In this document: positions 12,273 to 23,312 of the stretch, piece after piece
How the letters are laid out: the number at the start of each line of letters is the position of its first letter
How positions within the stretch are numbered: position 1 is the stretch's first letter
NCBI RefSeq assembly: GCF_002575655.3
Contig: NC_053038.3
Coordinates: 140,260,885 to 140,324,884, forward strand
Direction of reading: 5' to 3'
Length of the DNA: 64,000 nt
DNA from: Aegilops tauschii subsp. strangulata
Lineage: Eukaryota; Streptophyta; Magnoliopsida; Poales; Poaceae
Notes under the pieces: generated by a model
The model's database searches: none
Told to the model about the DNA's origin: nothing
The model's input: the letters and a program-made list of their open reading frames with translations, nothing else
Program-made: the position numbers and the translations under genes

Positions 12273-13452
12273 TATTAGACCTAAATAATTGTTATTTGGT
12301 GCCAGCGTTGAGCATGAACGTTATATCTGGATCTTGTTTGATGCGAGACGGTTATTCATTTAAATCAGAGAATAATGGTTGTTCTATTTATATGAGTAAT
12401 ATCTTTTATGGTCATGCACCCTTGAAGAGTGGTCTATTTTTAATGAATCTCGGTAGTAGTGACACACATATTCATAATGTCGAAGCCAAAAGATGCAGAG
12501 TTGATAATGATAGTGCAACTTATTTGTGGCACTGCCGTTTAGGTCATATCGGTGTAAAGCGCATGAAGAAACTCCATAATGATGGACTTTTGGAATCACT
12601 TGATTATGAATCACTTGGTACTTGTGAACCGTCTCTCATGGGCAAGATGACTAAAACACCGTTCTCCGGAACTATGGAGAGAGCAACTGATTTGTTCGAA
12701 ATCATACATACAGATGTATGTGTCCGATGAATATTGAGGCTCGTGGCGGATATCGTTATTTTCTCACCTTCACAGATGATTTGAGCAGATATGGGTATAT
12801 CTACTTAATGAAACATAAGTCTGAAACATTTGAAAAGTTCAAAGAATTTCAGAGTGAAGTTGAAAATCATCGTAACAAGAAAATAAAGTTTCTACGATCA
12901 GATCGTGGAGGAGAATATTTGAGTTACGAGTTTGGCCTACATTTGAAACAATGCGGAATAGTTTCGCAACTCACGCCACCCGGAACACCACAACGTAATG
13001 GTGTGTCCGAACGTCGTAATCGTACTTTACTAGATATGGTGCGATCTATGATGTCTCTTACTGATTTACCGCTATCGTTTTGGGGTTATGCTTTAGAGAC
13101 GGCTGCATTCACTCTAAATAGGGCACCATCGGAATCCGTTGAGACGACGCCTTATGAACTATGGTTTGGCAAGAAACCAAAGTTGTCGTTTCTTAAAGTT
13201 TGGGGTTGCGATGCTTATGTGAAGAAACTTCAACCTGATAAGCTCGAACCTAAATCGGAGAAATGTGTCTTCATAGGATACCCAAAGGAGACTGTTGGGT
13301 ATTCCTTCTATCACAGATCCGAAGGCAAGACATTCGTTGCTAAGAATGGATCCTTTCTAGAGAAGGAGTTTCTTTCGAAAGAAGTGAGTGGGAGGAAAGT
13401 AGAACTTGATGAGGTAACTGTACCTGCTCCCTTATTGGAAAGTAGATCATAG
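12242..13452 (+). pseudogene. GAG-pre-integrase and integrase, Angela-type
   Basis: The 12242-12730 frame carries the GAG-pre-integrase zinc-binding region (LWHCRLGHIGVKRMKKLH). One expected Cys is replaced by Ser in CEPSLMGKMTK. A frameshift near 12720 follows. The 12718-13452 frame holds the integrase core: FTDDLSRYGYIYLMK, RSDRGGEYLS, and PQRNGVSERRNRTLLDMVRSM with the catalytic Glu. The C-terminal part has VWGCDAYVK and CVFIGYPKETVGY. It ends in a TAG at 13450-13452, after which the same frame continues into RT. Confidence 0.93.
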
Positions 13453-15192
13453 AAACTAGTTTCTGCGACACCTACGCCAATTAGTGGGGAAGTTAATGAT
13501 AATGATCATGAAACTTCAGATCAAGTTATTACTGAACCTCGTAGGTCAACCAGATTAAGATCCGCACCAGAGTGGTACGGTAATCCTGTTCTGGAGGTTA
13601 TGTTACTAGACCATGACGAACCTACGAACTATGAAGAAGCGATGGTGAGCCCAGATTCCGCAAAATGGCTTGAAGCCATGAAATCCGAGATGGGATCCAT
13701 GTATGAGAACAAAGTATGGACTTTGGTTGACTTGCCCGATGATCGGCAAGCCATTGAAAATAAATGGATCTTCAAGAAGAAGACTGACGCTGACGGTAAT
13801 GTTACTGTCTATAAAGCTTGACTTGTTGCGAAAGGTTTTCGACAAGTTCAAGGAATTGACTACGACGAGACTTTCTCACCCGTAGCGATGCTCAAGTCTG
13901 TCCGAATCATGTTAGCAATTGCCGCATTTTATGATTATGAAATTTGGCAAATGGATGTCAAAACTGCATTCCTGAATGGATTTCTGGAAGAAGAGTTGTA
14001 TATGATGTAACCGGAAGGTTTTGTCGATCCAAAGGGAGCTAACAAAGTGTGCAAGCTCCAGCGATCCATTTATGGACTGGTGCAAGCCTCTCGGAGTTGG
14101 AATAAACGCTTTGATAGTGGGATCAAAGCATTTGGTTTTATACAGACTTTTGGAGAAGCCTGTATTTACAAGAAAGTGAGTGGGAGCTCAGTAGCATTTC
14201 TGATATTATATGTGGATGACATATTGCTAATTGGAAATGATATAGAATTTCTGAATAGCATAAAGGGATACTTGAATAAGAGTTTTTCAATGAAAGACCT
14301 CGGTGAAGCTGCATATATATTAGGCATCAAGATCTATAAAGATAGATCAAGCCGCTTAATTGGACTTTCACAAAGCACATACCTTGACAAAGTTTTGAAG
14401 AAGTTCAAAATGGATCAAGCAAAGAAAGGGTTCTTGCCTGTACTACAAGGTGTGAGATTGAGTAAGACTCAATGCCCGACCACCGCAGAAGATAGAGAGA
14501 AGATGAAAGATGTTCCCTATGCTTCAGCCATAGGCTCTATCATGTATGCAATGCTGTGTACCAGACCTGATGTGTGCCTTGCTATAAGTTTAGCAGGGAG
14601 GTACCAAAGTAATACAGGAGTGGATCACTGGACAGCGGTCAAGAACATCCTAAAATACCTGAAAAGGACTAAGGATATGTTTCTTGTTTATGGAGGTGAG
14701 AAAGAGCTCATCGTAAATGGTTACGTTGATGCAAGCTTTGACACTGATCCGGACGATTCTAAATCGCAAACCGGATACGTGTTTACATTGAACGGTGGAG
14801 CTGTCAGTTGGTGCAGTTCTAAACAAAGTGTCGTGGCGGGATCTACGTGTGAAGCGGAGTACATAGCTGCTTCGGAAGCAACAAATGAAGGAGTCTGGAT
14901 GAAGGAGTTCATATCCGATCTAGGTGTCATACCTAGTGCATCGGGACCAATGAAAATCTTTTGTGACAATACTGGTGCAATTGCCTTAGCAAAGGAATCC
15001 AAATTTCACAAGAGAACCAAGCACATCAAAAGTCGCTTCAATTCCATCCGGGATTTAGTCCAGGTGGGAGACATAGAAATTTGCAAGATACATACGGATC
15101 TGAATGTTGCAGACTCGTTGACTAAGCCTCTTCCACGAGCAAAACATGATCAGCACCAAGACTCCATGGGTGTAAGAATCATTACTGTGTAA
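13453..15192 (+). pseudogene. Reverse transcriptase and RNase H, Angela-type
   Basis: In one frame from 13453 are the RRSTRLR linker, NYEEAMVSPDSAKWLEAMKS, and NKWIFKKKTDADGNV. A TGA follows at 13819-13821, where the family has Arg (CGA), then DETFSPVAMLKSVRI and QMDVKTAFLNGFLEEELYM. A TAA follows at about 14008-14010, where the family has Gln (CAA). Next are QRSIYGLVQASRSWNKRF and the catalytic LYVDDILLIGND. RNase H follows with VDASFDTDPDDSKSQTGYVF, STCEAEYIAASEAT, CDNTGAIALA and HIKSRFNSIRD. It ends at a TAA at 15190-15192, shortly before the 3' LTR. Confidence 0.94.
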
Positions 15193-15212
15193 TCTAGATT
15201 ATTGACTCTAAT

Positions 15213-16955
15213 GCAAGTGGGAGACTGAAGGAAATATGCCCTAGAGGCAATAAAAAGTTATTAATTATTTCCTTATATCATGATAAATGTTTATTATTCA
15301 TGCTAGAATTGTATTAACCGGAAACATAATACATGTGTGAATACATAGACAAACAGAGTGTCACTAGTATGCCTCTACTTGACTAGCTCGTTGATCAAAG
15401 ATGGTTATGTTTCCTAGCCATAGACATGAGTTGTCATTTGATTAACGGGATCACATCATTAGGAGAATGATGTGATTGACTTGACCCATTCCGTTAGCTT
15501 AGCACTCGATCGTTTAGTATGTTGCTATTGCTTTCTTCATGACTTATACATTTTCCTATGACTATGAGATTATGCAACTCCCGTTTACCGGAGGAACACT
15601 TTGTGTGCTACCAAACGTCACAACGTAACTGGGTGATTATAAAGGTGCTCTACAGGTGTCTCCAAAGGTACTTGTTGGGTTGGCGTATTTCGAGATTAGG
15701 ATTTGTCACTCCGATTGTCGGAGAGGTATCTCTAGGCCCACTCAGTAATACACATCACTATAAGCCTTGCAAGCATTGTGACTAATGAGTTAGTTGCGGG
15801 ATGATGTATTACGGAACGAGTAAAGAAACTTGCCGGTAACGAGATTGAACTAGGTATCGAGATACCGACGATCGAATCTCAGGCAAGTAACATACCGATG
15901 ACAAAGGGAACAACGTATGTTGTTATGCGATCTGACCGATAAAGATCTTCGTAGAATATGTGGGAACCAATATGAGCATCCAGGTTCCGCTATTGGTTAT
16001 TGACCGCAGAGGTGTCTCGGTCATGTCTACATAGTTCTCGAACCCGTAGGGTCCGCACGCTTAACGTTACGATGACAGTTATATTATGAGTTTATATATT
16101 TTGATGTACCGAAGGTTGTTCGGAGTCTCGGATGTGATCATGGACATGACGAGGAGTCTCGAAATGCTCGAGACATAAAGATTGATATATTGGAAGCCTA
16201 TGTTTGGACATCGGAAGTGTTCCGGGTGAAATCGGGATTTTTCCGGAGTACCGGGAGGTTACCGGAACCCCGGTAACTTAATGGGCCTTAGTGGGCCTAG
16301 GTGGAAGAGAGGAGAGGAGGCCAGGGCAGGGCCACACGCCCCTCCCCCGAGTCCGAATAGGACAAGGAGAGGGGGGCGGCTCCCCCCTTCCTTCCTCCCC
16401 TCCACCTTTTCCCCCTTTCTCTCCTAGTCCAACATGGAAAGGGGGAGAGTCCTACTCCCGGTAGGAGTAGGACTCCTCCTGGCGCGCCTCTCCCCTAGGC
16501 CGGCCGAACCCCCCTTGCTCCTTTATATACGGGGGCAGGGGGGCACCTCTAGACACACAATTGATCATTGATCTCTTAGCCGTGTGCGATGCCCCCCTCC
16601 ACCATATTACACCTCGATAATATCGTAGCGGTGCTTAGGCGAAGCCCTGCGTCGGTAGAACATCAACATTGTCACCACGCCGTCGTGCTGACGAAACCCT
16701 CCCTCAACACTCGGCTGGATCGGAGTTCGAGGGACGTCATCGAGCTGAACGTGTGCTGAACTCGGAGGTGTCGTGCGTTCGGTACTTGATCGGTCGGATC
16801 GTGAAGACGTACGACTACATCAACCGCGTTGTGTGAAACGCTTCCGCTATCGGTCTACGAGGGTACATGGACAATACTCTCCCCTCTCGTTGCTATGCAT
16901 CACCATGGTCTTGCGTGTGCGTAGAATTTTTTTGAAATTACTACGTTTCCCAACA
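15213..16955 (+). repeat. Polypurine tract and 3' LTR of the Angela-type element
   Basis: The purine-rich tract GCAAGTGGGAGAC (15213-15225) directly precedes the LTR, which starts TGAAGGAAATATGCCC at 15226 and ends CCAACA at 16955. It aligns along its whole length with 8236-9967. Confidence 0.95.
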
Positions 16956-16960
16956 TCGAT

Positions 16961-17975
16961 CCCTCTGTGGGATACGAGGAATCCCAGCAGCTTGCCGGAG
17001 GGGACGCCGAACACGCACTTCGCCCGGTTAAGCCTCAAGTTCACTTGGCGCAGGCTCTCGAAGGTCTCCTCCAAGTCTTGAATCAATGTCCTCACCTCGC
17101 GAGACTTTACCACTATGTCGTCGACGTAGGCCTCTGTGTTTCTCCCGAGCTGCCGCCCCAGGGCGATGTGCATCAACCGCTGAAAAGTCACGCCTGCGTT
17201 GCGCAGCCCGAAGGGCATGCAGGTGTAGCAGTACACCCCACATGGTGTCAGGAAGGCTGTCTTCTCCACATCTTCCACCGCCATCTTGATCTGGTGATAC
17301 CCTGAGAACACTTCCAGGAAGCACAGCAGGTCACACTCGGCGGAGGAGTCGACGATCTGGTCGATGCGCGGGAGCGGGAATGGATCTTGGGGGCAGGATT
17401 TAGTAAGGTTGGTGAAGTCGACGCACATCCGTTCCTTCCCGCCTTTCTTTGGCACTACGACGGGGTTCGCCAGCCACTCGGGATATCGAACTTCGCGAAT
17501 GGCACCCGCCGCATCCAGCTTGCGGGTCTCCTAGACGAGAAGGCCTGCTTCTCAGTGGACTGCCGTCTCGCTCGCTGCTTCACGGGGCGTATGTTGGGGC
17601 ATACCCTTAGATGATGCTGAATCACCTCCCTTGGGACCCCTACCAGCTGATTGGGCTCCCACGCGAATATCTCCTTGTTTGCGCGTAAGAACCTCACCAA
17701 GGCCTCCTCTTGACCCGGGTCAAGGCCGGCGCCTATGGTAAAGGTGGCTCCCGAAGACCCGTCCTCGTTGACCGGCACCTGCTTGGTTTCCGCCTTGTCT
17801 TGGGTAAACAACTGCTTCTTCTGGGTAGGCGCGGCCTCCTTGGCCTCGGGGGTACCGGCGCCGGCGGGCTGTGCTGCCGCCGCTGTCTTGAAGGCAAGCC
17901 TGAGTGCCGTCACGGCCTCCTTAGTGTCCCCCTTGATGGTGAGGACGCCTTTGCTCCCAGGCATCTTCATGAGGT
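16961..17975 (-). pseudogene. Protease-RT linker and reverse transcriptase fingers/palm, Tat-type element
   Basis: This continues the protease frame of 30287 across the CACTA insertion (MKMPGSKGVLTIKGDTKEAV). The linker leads to the start of RT (LRANKEIFAWEPNQLVGVP, RQSTEKQAF). A frameshift near 17540 scrambles about 25 residues. The 17455 frame then gives PKKGGKERMCVDFTNLTKSC, PLPRIDQIVDSSA, MPFGLRNAGVTFQRLM and the catalytic EAYVDDIVVKSR. FLEVFSGYHQIKMA replaces the usual Asp with Glu in the FLDAYSG motif, a possible loss of the first catalytic Asp. Pol resumes at 8235 after the Angela insert. Confidence 0.9.
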
Positions 17976-18258
17976 CACTACTAGGAAAAGGCCTGCTAGT
18001 GGCGCACCAGTTTTGCCTACTAATGGCGCACTACTGGTGCGCCACTAGCACCACGCCATTAGAATTAAATACTAATGGCGCACCACACAGTGCGCCATTA
18101 GTATAGCCCACCATGCGCCATTAGTATGCCTCCCAGGGGCCATATTTACCCATGTGCCTTGGCATACTAATGGCGCACTGGGGGGTGATGCGCCATTAGT
18201 GTCCTTTCTGCAGTGCGCCATTAGTGTGCTGAGTGGTGCGCCATTAGTATGAATATTA
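17976..18258. repeat. Left TIR and subterminal repeats of the CACTA element
   Basis: After the 16-bp TIR there are repeated, alternately oriented copies of the core TACTAATGGCGCACC / GGTGCGCCATTAGTA, many pairs forming short palindromes (for example around 18069-18103). In En/Spm such subterminal repeats bind the TNPA-type protein. That role is known for En/Spm and is inferred here. Confidence 0.88.
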
Positions 18259-18494
18259 GGGATTTTTTTTTCTTTTCTGATATTTGCACAGGTTACAAAA
18301 CATATTAATGCACATAATATAAAGAGCACAACATATAAACAGCAGATTTATCGAATACAATAGAAGATTAGTCTCCGAATACAATTCATCATATTAGTCT
18401 CCGAATTTCAAATACCGAACAAAGTTATAACATTACAAGTCTCGAAACCGCGAGTAGCGAGTTTATCTTCACATTACAAGTCGATATCGATCAT
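18259..18494. other. AT-rich spacer, 3' flank of the small CACTA gene
   Basis: No coding signal is seen. It is probably the 3' untranslated region of the small minus-strand gene ending at 18495. Confidence 0.4.
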
Positions 18495-18788
18495 CTAAAC
18501 TACCATCACATAGAAGAGAGCTGCGGTCATCACGATTAGCATCATCGCGATGAAACTGGTCTTCATCCGGTTCTTCCTCCGCTCCCTCCTCTCTCCCGCT
18601 AGATAGCGCGCGTATCTAACTTCCGCCTCCGCCCTAGTTGTGTACCCTTTGTAACTGTTACTGCTGAAATGGTAAACCTGTCTCCGACACTCCTCCCAGT
18701 CGTCGTAGACTCCGGGAACCTTACCCTTGTACACTACATACGACGGCATCTCTATATATGCACTAGCCAAACAAAACGTTAGTAGCAA
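18495..18788 (-). CDS. Small protein with RNase H1-N/viroplasmin-type hybrid-binding domain and C-terminal membrane segment
   Basis: The open frame is 97 residues, but the protein more likely starts at the internal Met of MPSYVVYKGKVPGVYDDW (about 18749), giving about 84 residues, or is joined to an upstream exon. YVVYKGKVPGVYDDWEECRR, QVYHFSSNSYKGY and TTRAEAEVRYARYL follow the pattern of the Cauli_VI / RNase H1 N-terminal domain (PF01693): aromatic YxVxxGxxxGxYxxWxxC and SYKGYxTxxEA. In RNase H1 that domain binds RNA/DNA hybrids or dsRNA. A basic stretch (RRERRKNRMK) and a hydrophobic helix of about 20 residues (SFIAMMLIVMTAALFYVMVV) end the protein, as in a tail-anchored protein. The frame is intact while other genes of the element are broken. 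Domain call is by motif; function is inferred. Confidence 0.7.
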   Translation of the reverse strand: MLLTFCLASAYIEMPSYVVYKGKVPGVYDDWEECRRQVYHFSSNSYKGYTTRAEAEVRYARYLAGERRERRKNRMKTSFIAMMLIVMTAALFYVMVV

Positions 18789-19000
18789 TTCACAGACAAT
18801 ACATAAGCAATATATAAGTATGCAACAAAAGGATCGGAAGAGAAAAGCAACACATTAATAGCACGATTCATGGTCCTACTAATAAATCGCATCTATTACA
18901 TATAAGTTAAACGACTGTCCAAACCAAAGAGACATACAAGTTCATTAAAGTTTAATATTACAACATGAGCCAATCGACATTTCAGAACTACATAGCATCA

Positions 19001-20022
19001 CTACTTTCGACTCGACTCAGGGACCGGAGCGTGGATGAAGCTGTCGTCTTTCGCGATGGTCATGAAATCGCGGGCGTTGTCAGCCTGCATTTGTAGCGTT
19101 GTTTCTATCTCACTGTTGGACGGTTGATGTCTGAGATAGAACTGCCCCGAGGTACGAAGGACATCTTGATGGATGATTTCCGCAAACTCCGACTGGATGC
19201 GAAAGAATTCTTGTCTGATGTCCGCGTCCTGGATTGCCGACAAGCGTGCGGCCCAATCTTTGAGATTATTTGGTAGCAGAAGGTGATTATGGTCCCGTAC
19301 GATCGCCCGCATGTGATGGAGGGCGTAGTAGGCATCCTTCTGACCGCCAGGCGGCTGCTTGACGCAGGAGAATGTCGTATTGTGGCTGAAGATGTGCTTG
19401 CCGTACTTACGAACTGGCCTGCTGAAGGTGCCTCCAGATTTGGCGTAGCCGGGGAGAACATCATCAAGAACTTTCTTGATATTTGTGTAGTCTATCTTCG
19501 ATTGACGGTCCGGGTCGAAATACGTGGCCATGGAATATTTCGGGCTTAAGAGGATGAGTGTGCAATGTGTGTCACTGCACAAAACACGGAATGTTAGAAA
19601 AAAAAGAACGATCGAAATCTAAGAAATCATATGTTACGGGGCGGTGAGGGGATGACTTACTCGGGAAACTAAGGCACAAGGAAGTTATCCTTATCTGGGT
19701 TTGCCAGAATGACGCCTTCGAGGTACGAACTCGCGACTTGCCGGTCCCCAGCAATGCCCAAGATCTTGGCACGCATGTAGAAGGGGTCGACTATCACGAT
19801 GTCCGGGGTCTTGTCTCTAATGATCCGCATCTCCATACTCAGCGAAAATAGTCGAACGAAGGTGTAGTGCAGCGGATGAAGGTTAAACATAGCGAAGATG
19901 TCATCAAACCGTAGGACGATCGTACCCCCGATGGCGCTATCCACAAAGCCCTCGCCCTCTGGCATCTTGGCCACGAAAACCGGGTATGCCACATCATTCT
20001 CGGAGAGACGCCGCTTCTCCAA
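19001..20022 (-). pseudogene. Ulp1-like (C48) peptidase-type C-terminal part of the second CACTA gene
   Basis: The 20022-19669 frame (FDDIFAMFNLHPLHYTFVRL, DKTPDIVIVDPFYM) ends in a TAG at 19669, where a Tyr is expected (FLVPYFP in relatives, from memory). A GTAAGT donor at 19660-19655 and a GTGCAG acceptor at 19580-19575 define an 86-bp intron. Splicing joins FP to DDTHCTLILLSPKYSMATYF in phase. The His and the Asp (YFDPD) of the Ulp1 triad can be aligned. At the nucleophile position (KQPPGGQKDAYYALHHM, compare QPxGxxxCGYYV) the Cys appears to be Asp. It may be a non-catalytic relative, or a scaffold protein, as well as being broken by the stop. Confidence 0.65.
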
Positions 20023-20342
20023 AGAAAGAACACTTCATGCAGACTCCGCATAGCACCGGTTGCAGCATTGAGCAGATTAGTCGGTAGCATCGGCCTACCC
20101 GCCACATGCACCCTCCTCGAGATATCCTTAGGTCAAGGTGGCCCGTCCTGAGCACGGATCGTACTCGGTGCCGGCTGGCTCGCACCGCCCTTGTTATTAT
20201 TTCGTTTCCGTCCCTTCTTCCTCATCTCCTGTAATGGGATTGAGTTCTGCTCAGAGACCACCTTCCTGAGTGTGTTGGGGCTGATAATATTCCGCACCTC
20301 GGCTATCTGAGGCTCGGTGAAGGCGGCAGCTAGAGGCGTCTC

Positions 20343-22618
20343 CTAAGAACTGGACGCCAGACGACGCCTGTTGCAATTGGGTTTCTCCGCGGTACCAGCT
20401 CGATCGTGGTTGTCTTTTTCAGGGTTGGGTTCTTGAGAAGGAGACCCGAAGAATTCGTCACCGTACGCATGTTCGGCAAAGTACTTATCGACGTTGGTAA
20501 ATATACCGTCGTCGTTGTCGTCGTCGTCCGGATCCTGTGCCATATGCATGTCCGGATCCTGTGCCATAGGGATGTCCGGCATGTCCGGTAGCGTTGCGGT
20601 GGTCTTGCCATGGCTTGGCGCCGGCACGACTGGCGGTGTTGTCTGTGGGGTGGTGTCCCCCGCCCCCAAACGAATCTGGCTCTTCGGCCAAAGCAGGGGC
20701 CAGCTTACGCAGGCGCTGAGGGTCATCACATCATCTTCGTCGGCCCCAGCGGGTCGAATCGGAGGTAACAACTCATCGCAGCCTGGCAGCACCCGAACCA
20801 GTTCAACCCTATACACGGTGGGTGGCATCGGATTACCGTGCAACACGGGGTTGCCTGGTTGAACGATTCTGCCCTTGGCGACATCGATCAACTCGCCGCC
20901 CACGAAGTGCAGGAGAGTGCATGGAACGTCGGTGGCGCCCTGCGAAAACATGTAGGGCGTCAGGGATGCCCAGTCAAAGGCAAGGAGGTGAAGTCATCGG
21001 CCGAGAGGCTTAGTTACCGTGATGGCGTTGAGCTCGGCTAATGTCGAGGCACCGCCAACGGCGGGCGTGCAACTGACGGAGGGGCCGCTTGCTGTCGAGG
21101 TGCCGGCCGGCGTACACCCGGGTGCATTAAGCTCCAATGCCCGTGCCGGCACCGGAGACACCAATGCCGCCTCCACCGGAGACACCAATGGCCCTGCCTG
21201 CGCGTTGTGCGAGTTGCCGGTCGTGAAGCTGGGAACCGGGGGTGGCCCCTGTTGGCCGCCCGCAATCCACGCTTGCAGCCCCTCAATCAAGCTAGGCACA
21301 ATGGCGGTGAGCGTTGTTCCCAGTTGTTGTTGCACTTGCTCTTGGACAATCTCCGGAATCCGCGCCACTTGTGCCTTGAGTTCTTGAACCTCGCGCGACT
21401 GGCTTTCCGAGCTGGTCTTTTTCTCCTGTCGCCCACCAGCGTTATAGTATGACGACCATTTTGTGGACAAGCCTTTGCCGGCCACACGACCAGCTAACGA
21501 CGGCTTACTGAGCTTATCCTTGTTTTTCATTATGTTCAATGCCCTATTTAGAGTGTTGTCCCAAGCTGGGGAGCTCTGAGACGACCCCGCGCTACTGCTT
21601 TCAGTCTCCTGCGGAAGGAATGTGAACCATTTAGAAATTTGGCTTCATTAACTAGAATGCAACCATATATGTAGCTAATTACGCGGGGGTGTATTCCTTA
21701 ACAGAACTTTCTCAAGCGCCTTGGTCTTCGGATCCGTGGTAAGCTCCTTTGTTACCGGGTCCTCCTTGTACCGGTCCCTGACATAGTTCCTGGTCTGCTT
21801 CTCACGGTATCTCTCGAAGCGGGGCGGTAGGCCTTGCTCGGCACGCTCCGCGTCCTCGTCCCATATAGGTTCTGCCAGTCTGTAACCGCCGGGACCAAGT
21901 TTATGGACCCCTAAGTTCAAGTCCCGCATCTCTTTCCCCCACTGACTTGATTCCTCGGATGCGTCGCTCTCGCACTTGATCTTCAACTCCTTGTAGTCAT
22001 CTTCGCTGGTCGAAGGATTTTTCGCCTTGATCTTCTCATAACTATCACCTTTGTTAATCATTCTCTTCACCGCGCTTCTCCAAGTAGACAAGGCCATGCT
22101 CATCTTCGTGAGGGCGGCACTGTTCACTTTATTCCCTGGGAGGCGTGTGTTTGCAAACTCAGCGGGGAACTTGTATCGTTCGTGCAGCTTCGTGAAGAGG
22201 AGGTTGCGCAAATTCCCTCGGTCCTTATGCCTTAGGTTCTCGGTGTTGATCGAGACGGTGCTCCGAAGAATGCACCCGAGCTGAACCGAGTACCCCTTGA
22301 CTAATTCTTTGGGCGCTGTTGGATCCCCGTCGCAGTTCACTTCAGTAAATTCCTCCTTGACGGTGCGAGCACGTTCGGGCGCTGGTCCTTCCGTTGCCTC
22401 TTCGGTTGGCTGCCATCTGTGCATGCGCTGCCATCATCAGTGGTGGCATCCTCGGCGGCACCATCAGTGGTGTCATCCCCGGCGCCACTAGGGGTTGTGT
22501 AGTCAGGATCAGTGTCTTCCGCGGCGTCCTCATAGCGGTGAGGTTCTTCCTCCATCTCCTGGGACAGCTCCCAGAATGCCTTGCCGCCCGAACCGCCGGC
22601 CTCATCGTTGTGGGCCAT
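20343..22618 (-). pseudogene. Second CACTA gene, TNPA-like / Transposase_24-like part
   Basis: The frame starts MAHNDEAGGSGGKAFWELS at 22618 with an acidic region. After a frame change near 22370, the 22424-21675 segment carries TVKEEFTEVNCDG, LVKGYSVQLGCILRSTVSI, a WRSAVKRMINKGDSYEKIK block and a basic-acidic helical tail, resembling plant Transposase_24 (PF03004) proteins. Downstream frames 21539-20994 (coiled-coil EVQELKAQVARIPEIVQEQV plus a Pro/Ala-rich linker) and 20951-20343 (VPCTLLHFVGGELIDVAKG, acidic DPDDDDNDDG) follow after short gaps that may be introns. The protein probably binds the subterminal repeats, as TNPA does in En/Spm. That role is inferred. Confidence 0.65.
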
Positions 22619-22688
22619 GTTTCGCTCTAAATAGGAAAAAAGTTTGGTCAAAAAGTTGGTTATTGTCAAGGAACAAGATCATGGTCTC

Positions 22689-22855
22689 ATCATTTAGGGT
22701 TTGTCGACACCGAGGCATCCTAAAAGCTAAGCTTTTATCATTTAGGGTTTGTCGACGCCGAGGCACCCTAAAAGCCTAAGCTTTCATCATTTAGGTTTTT
22801 ATCGACACCGAGGCACCCTAAAAGACAAGGTTTTATAATTTAGGGTTTGTCGACT
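22689..22855. repeat. Tandem repeat, about 48-50 bp period, 3.5 copies
   Basis: Units starting ATCATTTAGGGTTTGTCGAC occur at about 22689, 22737, 22787 and 22835, each followed by CCGAGGCACCCTAAAAG. It lies just upstream of the second CACTA gene and could be promoter-proximal sequence. Confidence 0.8.
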
Positions 22856-23167
22856 CTAAGTTGGGCCTAATGACTTGGCTCTATTGCCACCTATGGTTTA
22901 ATGCAGCAAGAATAAAGGGGCAGTTGATCCTACTTAATTAAGTACTAAGATACCCCGGCCCATGCATTAGTCGCAAGTACCCCATATGTCCTATTTTTAA
23001 CAAAGTCATGCTAAAATTCACGGAAAATTTCAGCATGACCTTTGCTGAAAATAGGACATATGGAGTACCCGAATTTGCCGGAACAGAAGTTAATCAACAT
23101 TCCGGCAAACTCAAGGGCCTCTCGGGGTACCTGCAAAATCATCTCTTCCTTTCTTTCTTCAGTTTGA

Positions 23168-23312
23168 AATAGTAGTGGCCATGGTGATGGACACAGAGGG
23201 CCAAATTGCCAGCCAGATTTGCCTTAAAGATATTGCTGGACACAGAGGGCCAAATAGTAGTGGCCATGGTGATGGACAAAGAGGGCCAAATAGTAGTGGC
23301 CATGGTGATGAA
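23168..23312. repeat. Tandem repeat, about 36-bp unit, three near-copies
   Basis: AATAGTAGTGGCCATGGTGA followed by GGACAAAGAGGGCC recurs at about 23168, 23252 and 23288, with one degenerate stretch between the first two. The 84-residue open frame over it simply translates the repeat and is not taken as a gene. Confidence 0.7.

Larger units (their letters stand above)
8236..16955 (+). mobile_element. Ty1/copia LTR retrotransposon, Angela/BARE/WIS type, full length (8720 bp)
   Basis: The element has LTRs of 1732 bp and 1730 bp, a PBS, a long leader, a single gag-PR-INT-RT-RNase H frame, a polypurine tract and a perfect 5-bp TSD. Domain order with integrase before RT shows Ty1/copia. LTR and protein sequence match the Angela/BARE/WIS group as I remember it. 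By eye the two LTRs differ at about forty positions (roughly 2 percent), so the insertion is likely about a million years old under usual grass rates. The coding region has four stops and two frameshifts, so the copy is dead. Confidence 0.95.

Noticed and set aside
20406..21452. Several plus-strand frames in the CACTA element
   Set aside because: They are shadows of the minus-strand second gene, with low-complexity Ser/Gly or Val content.
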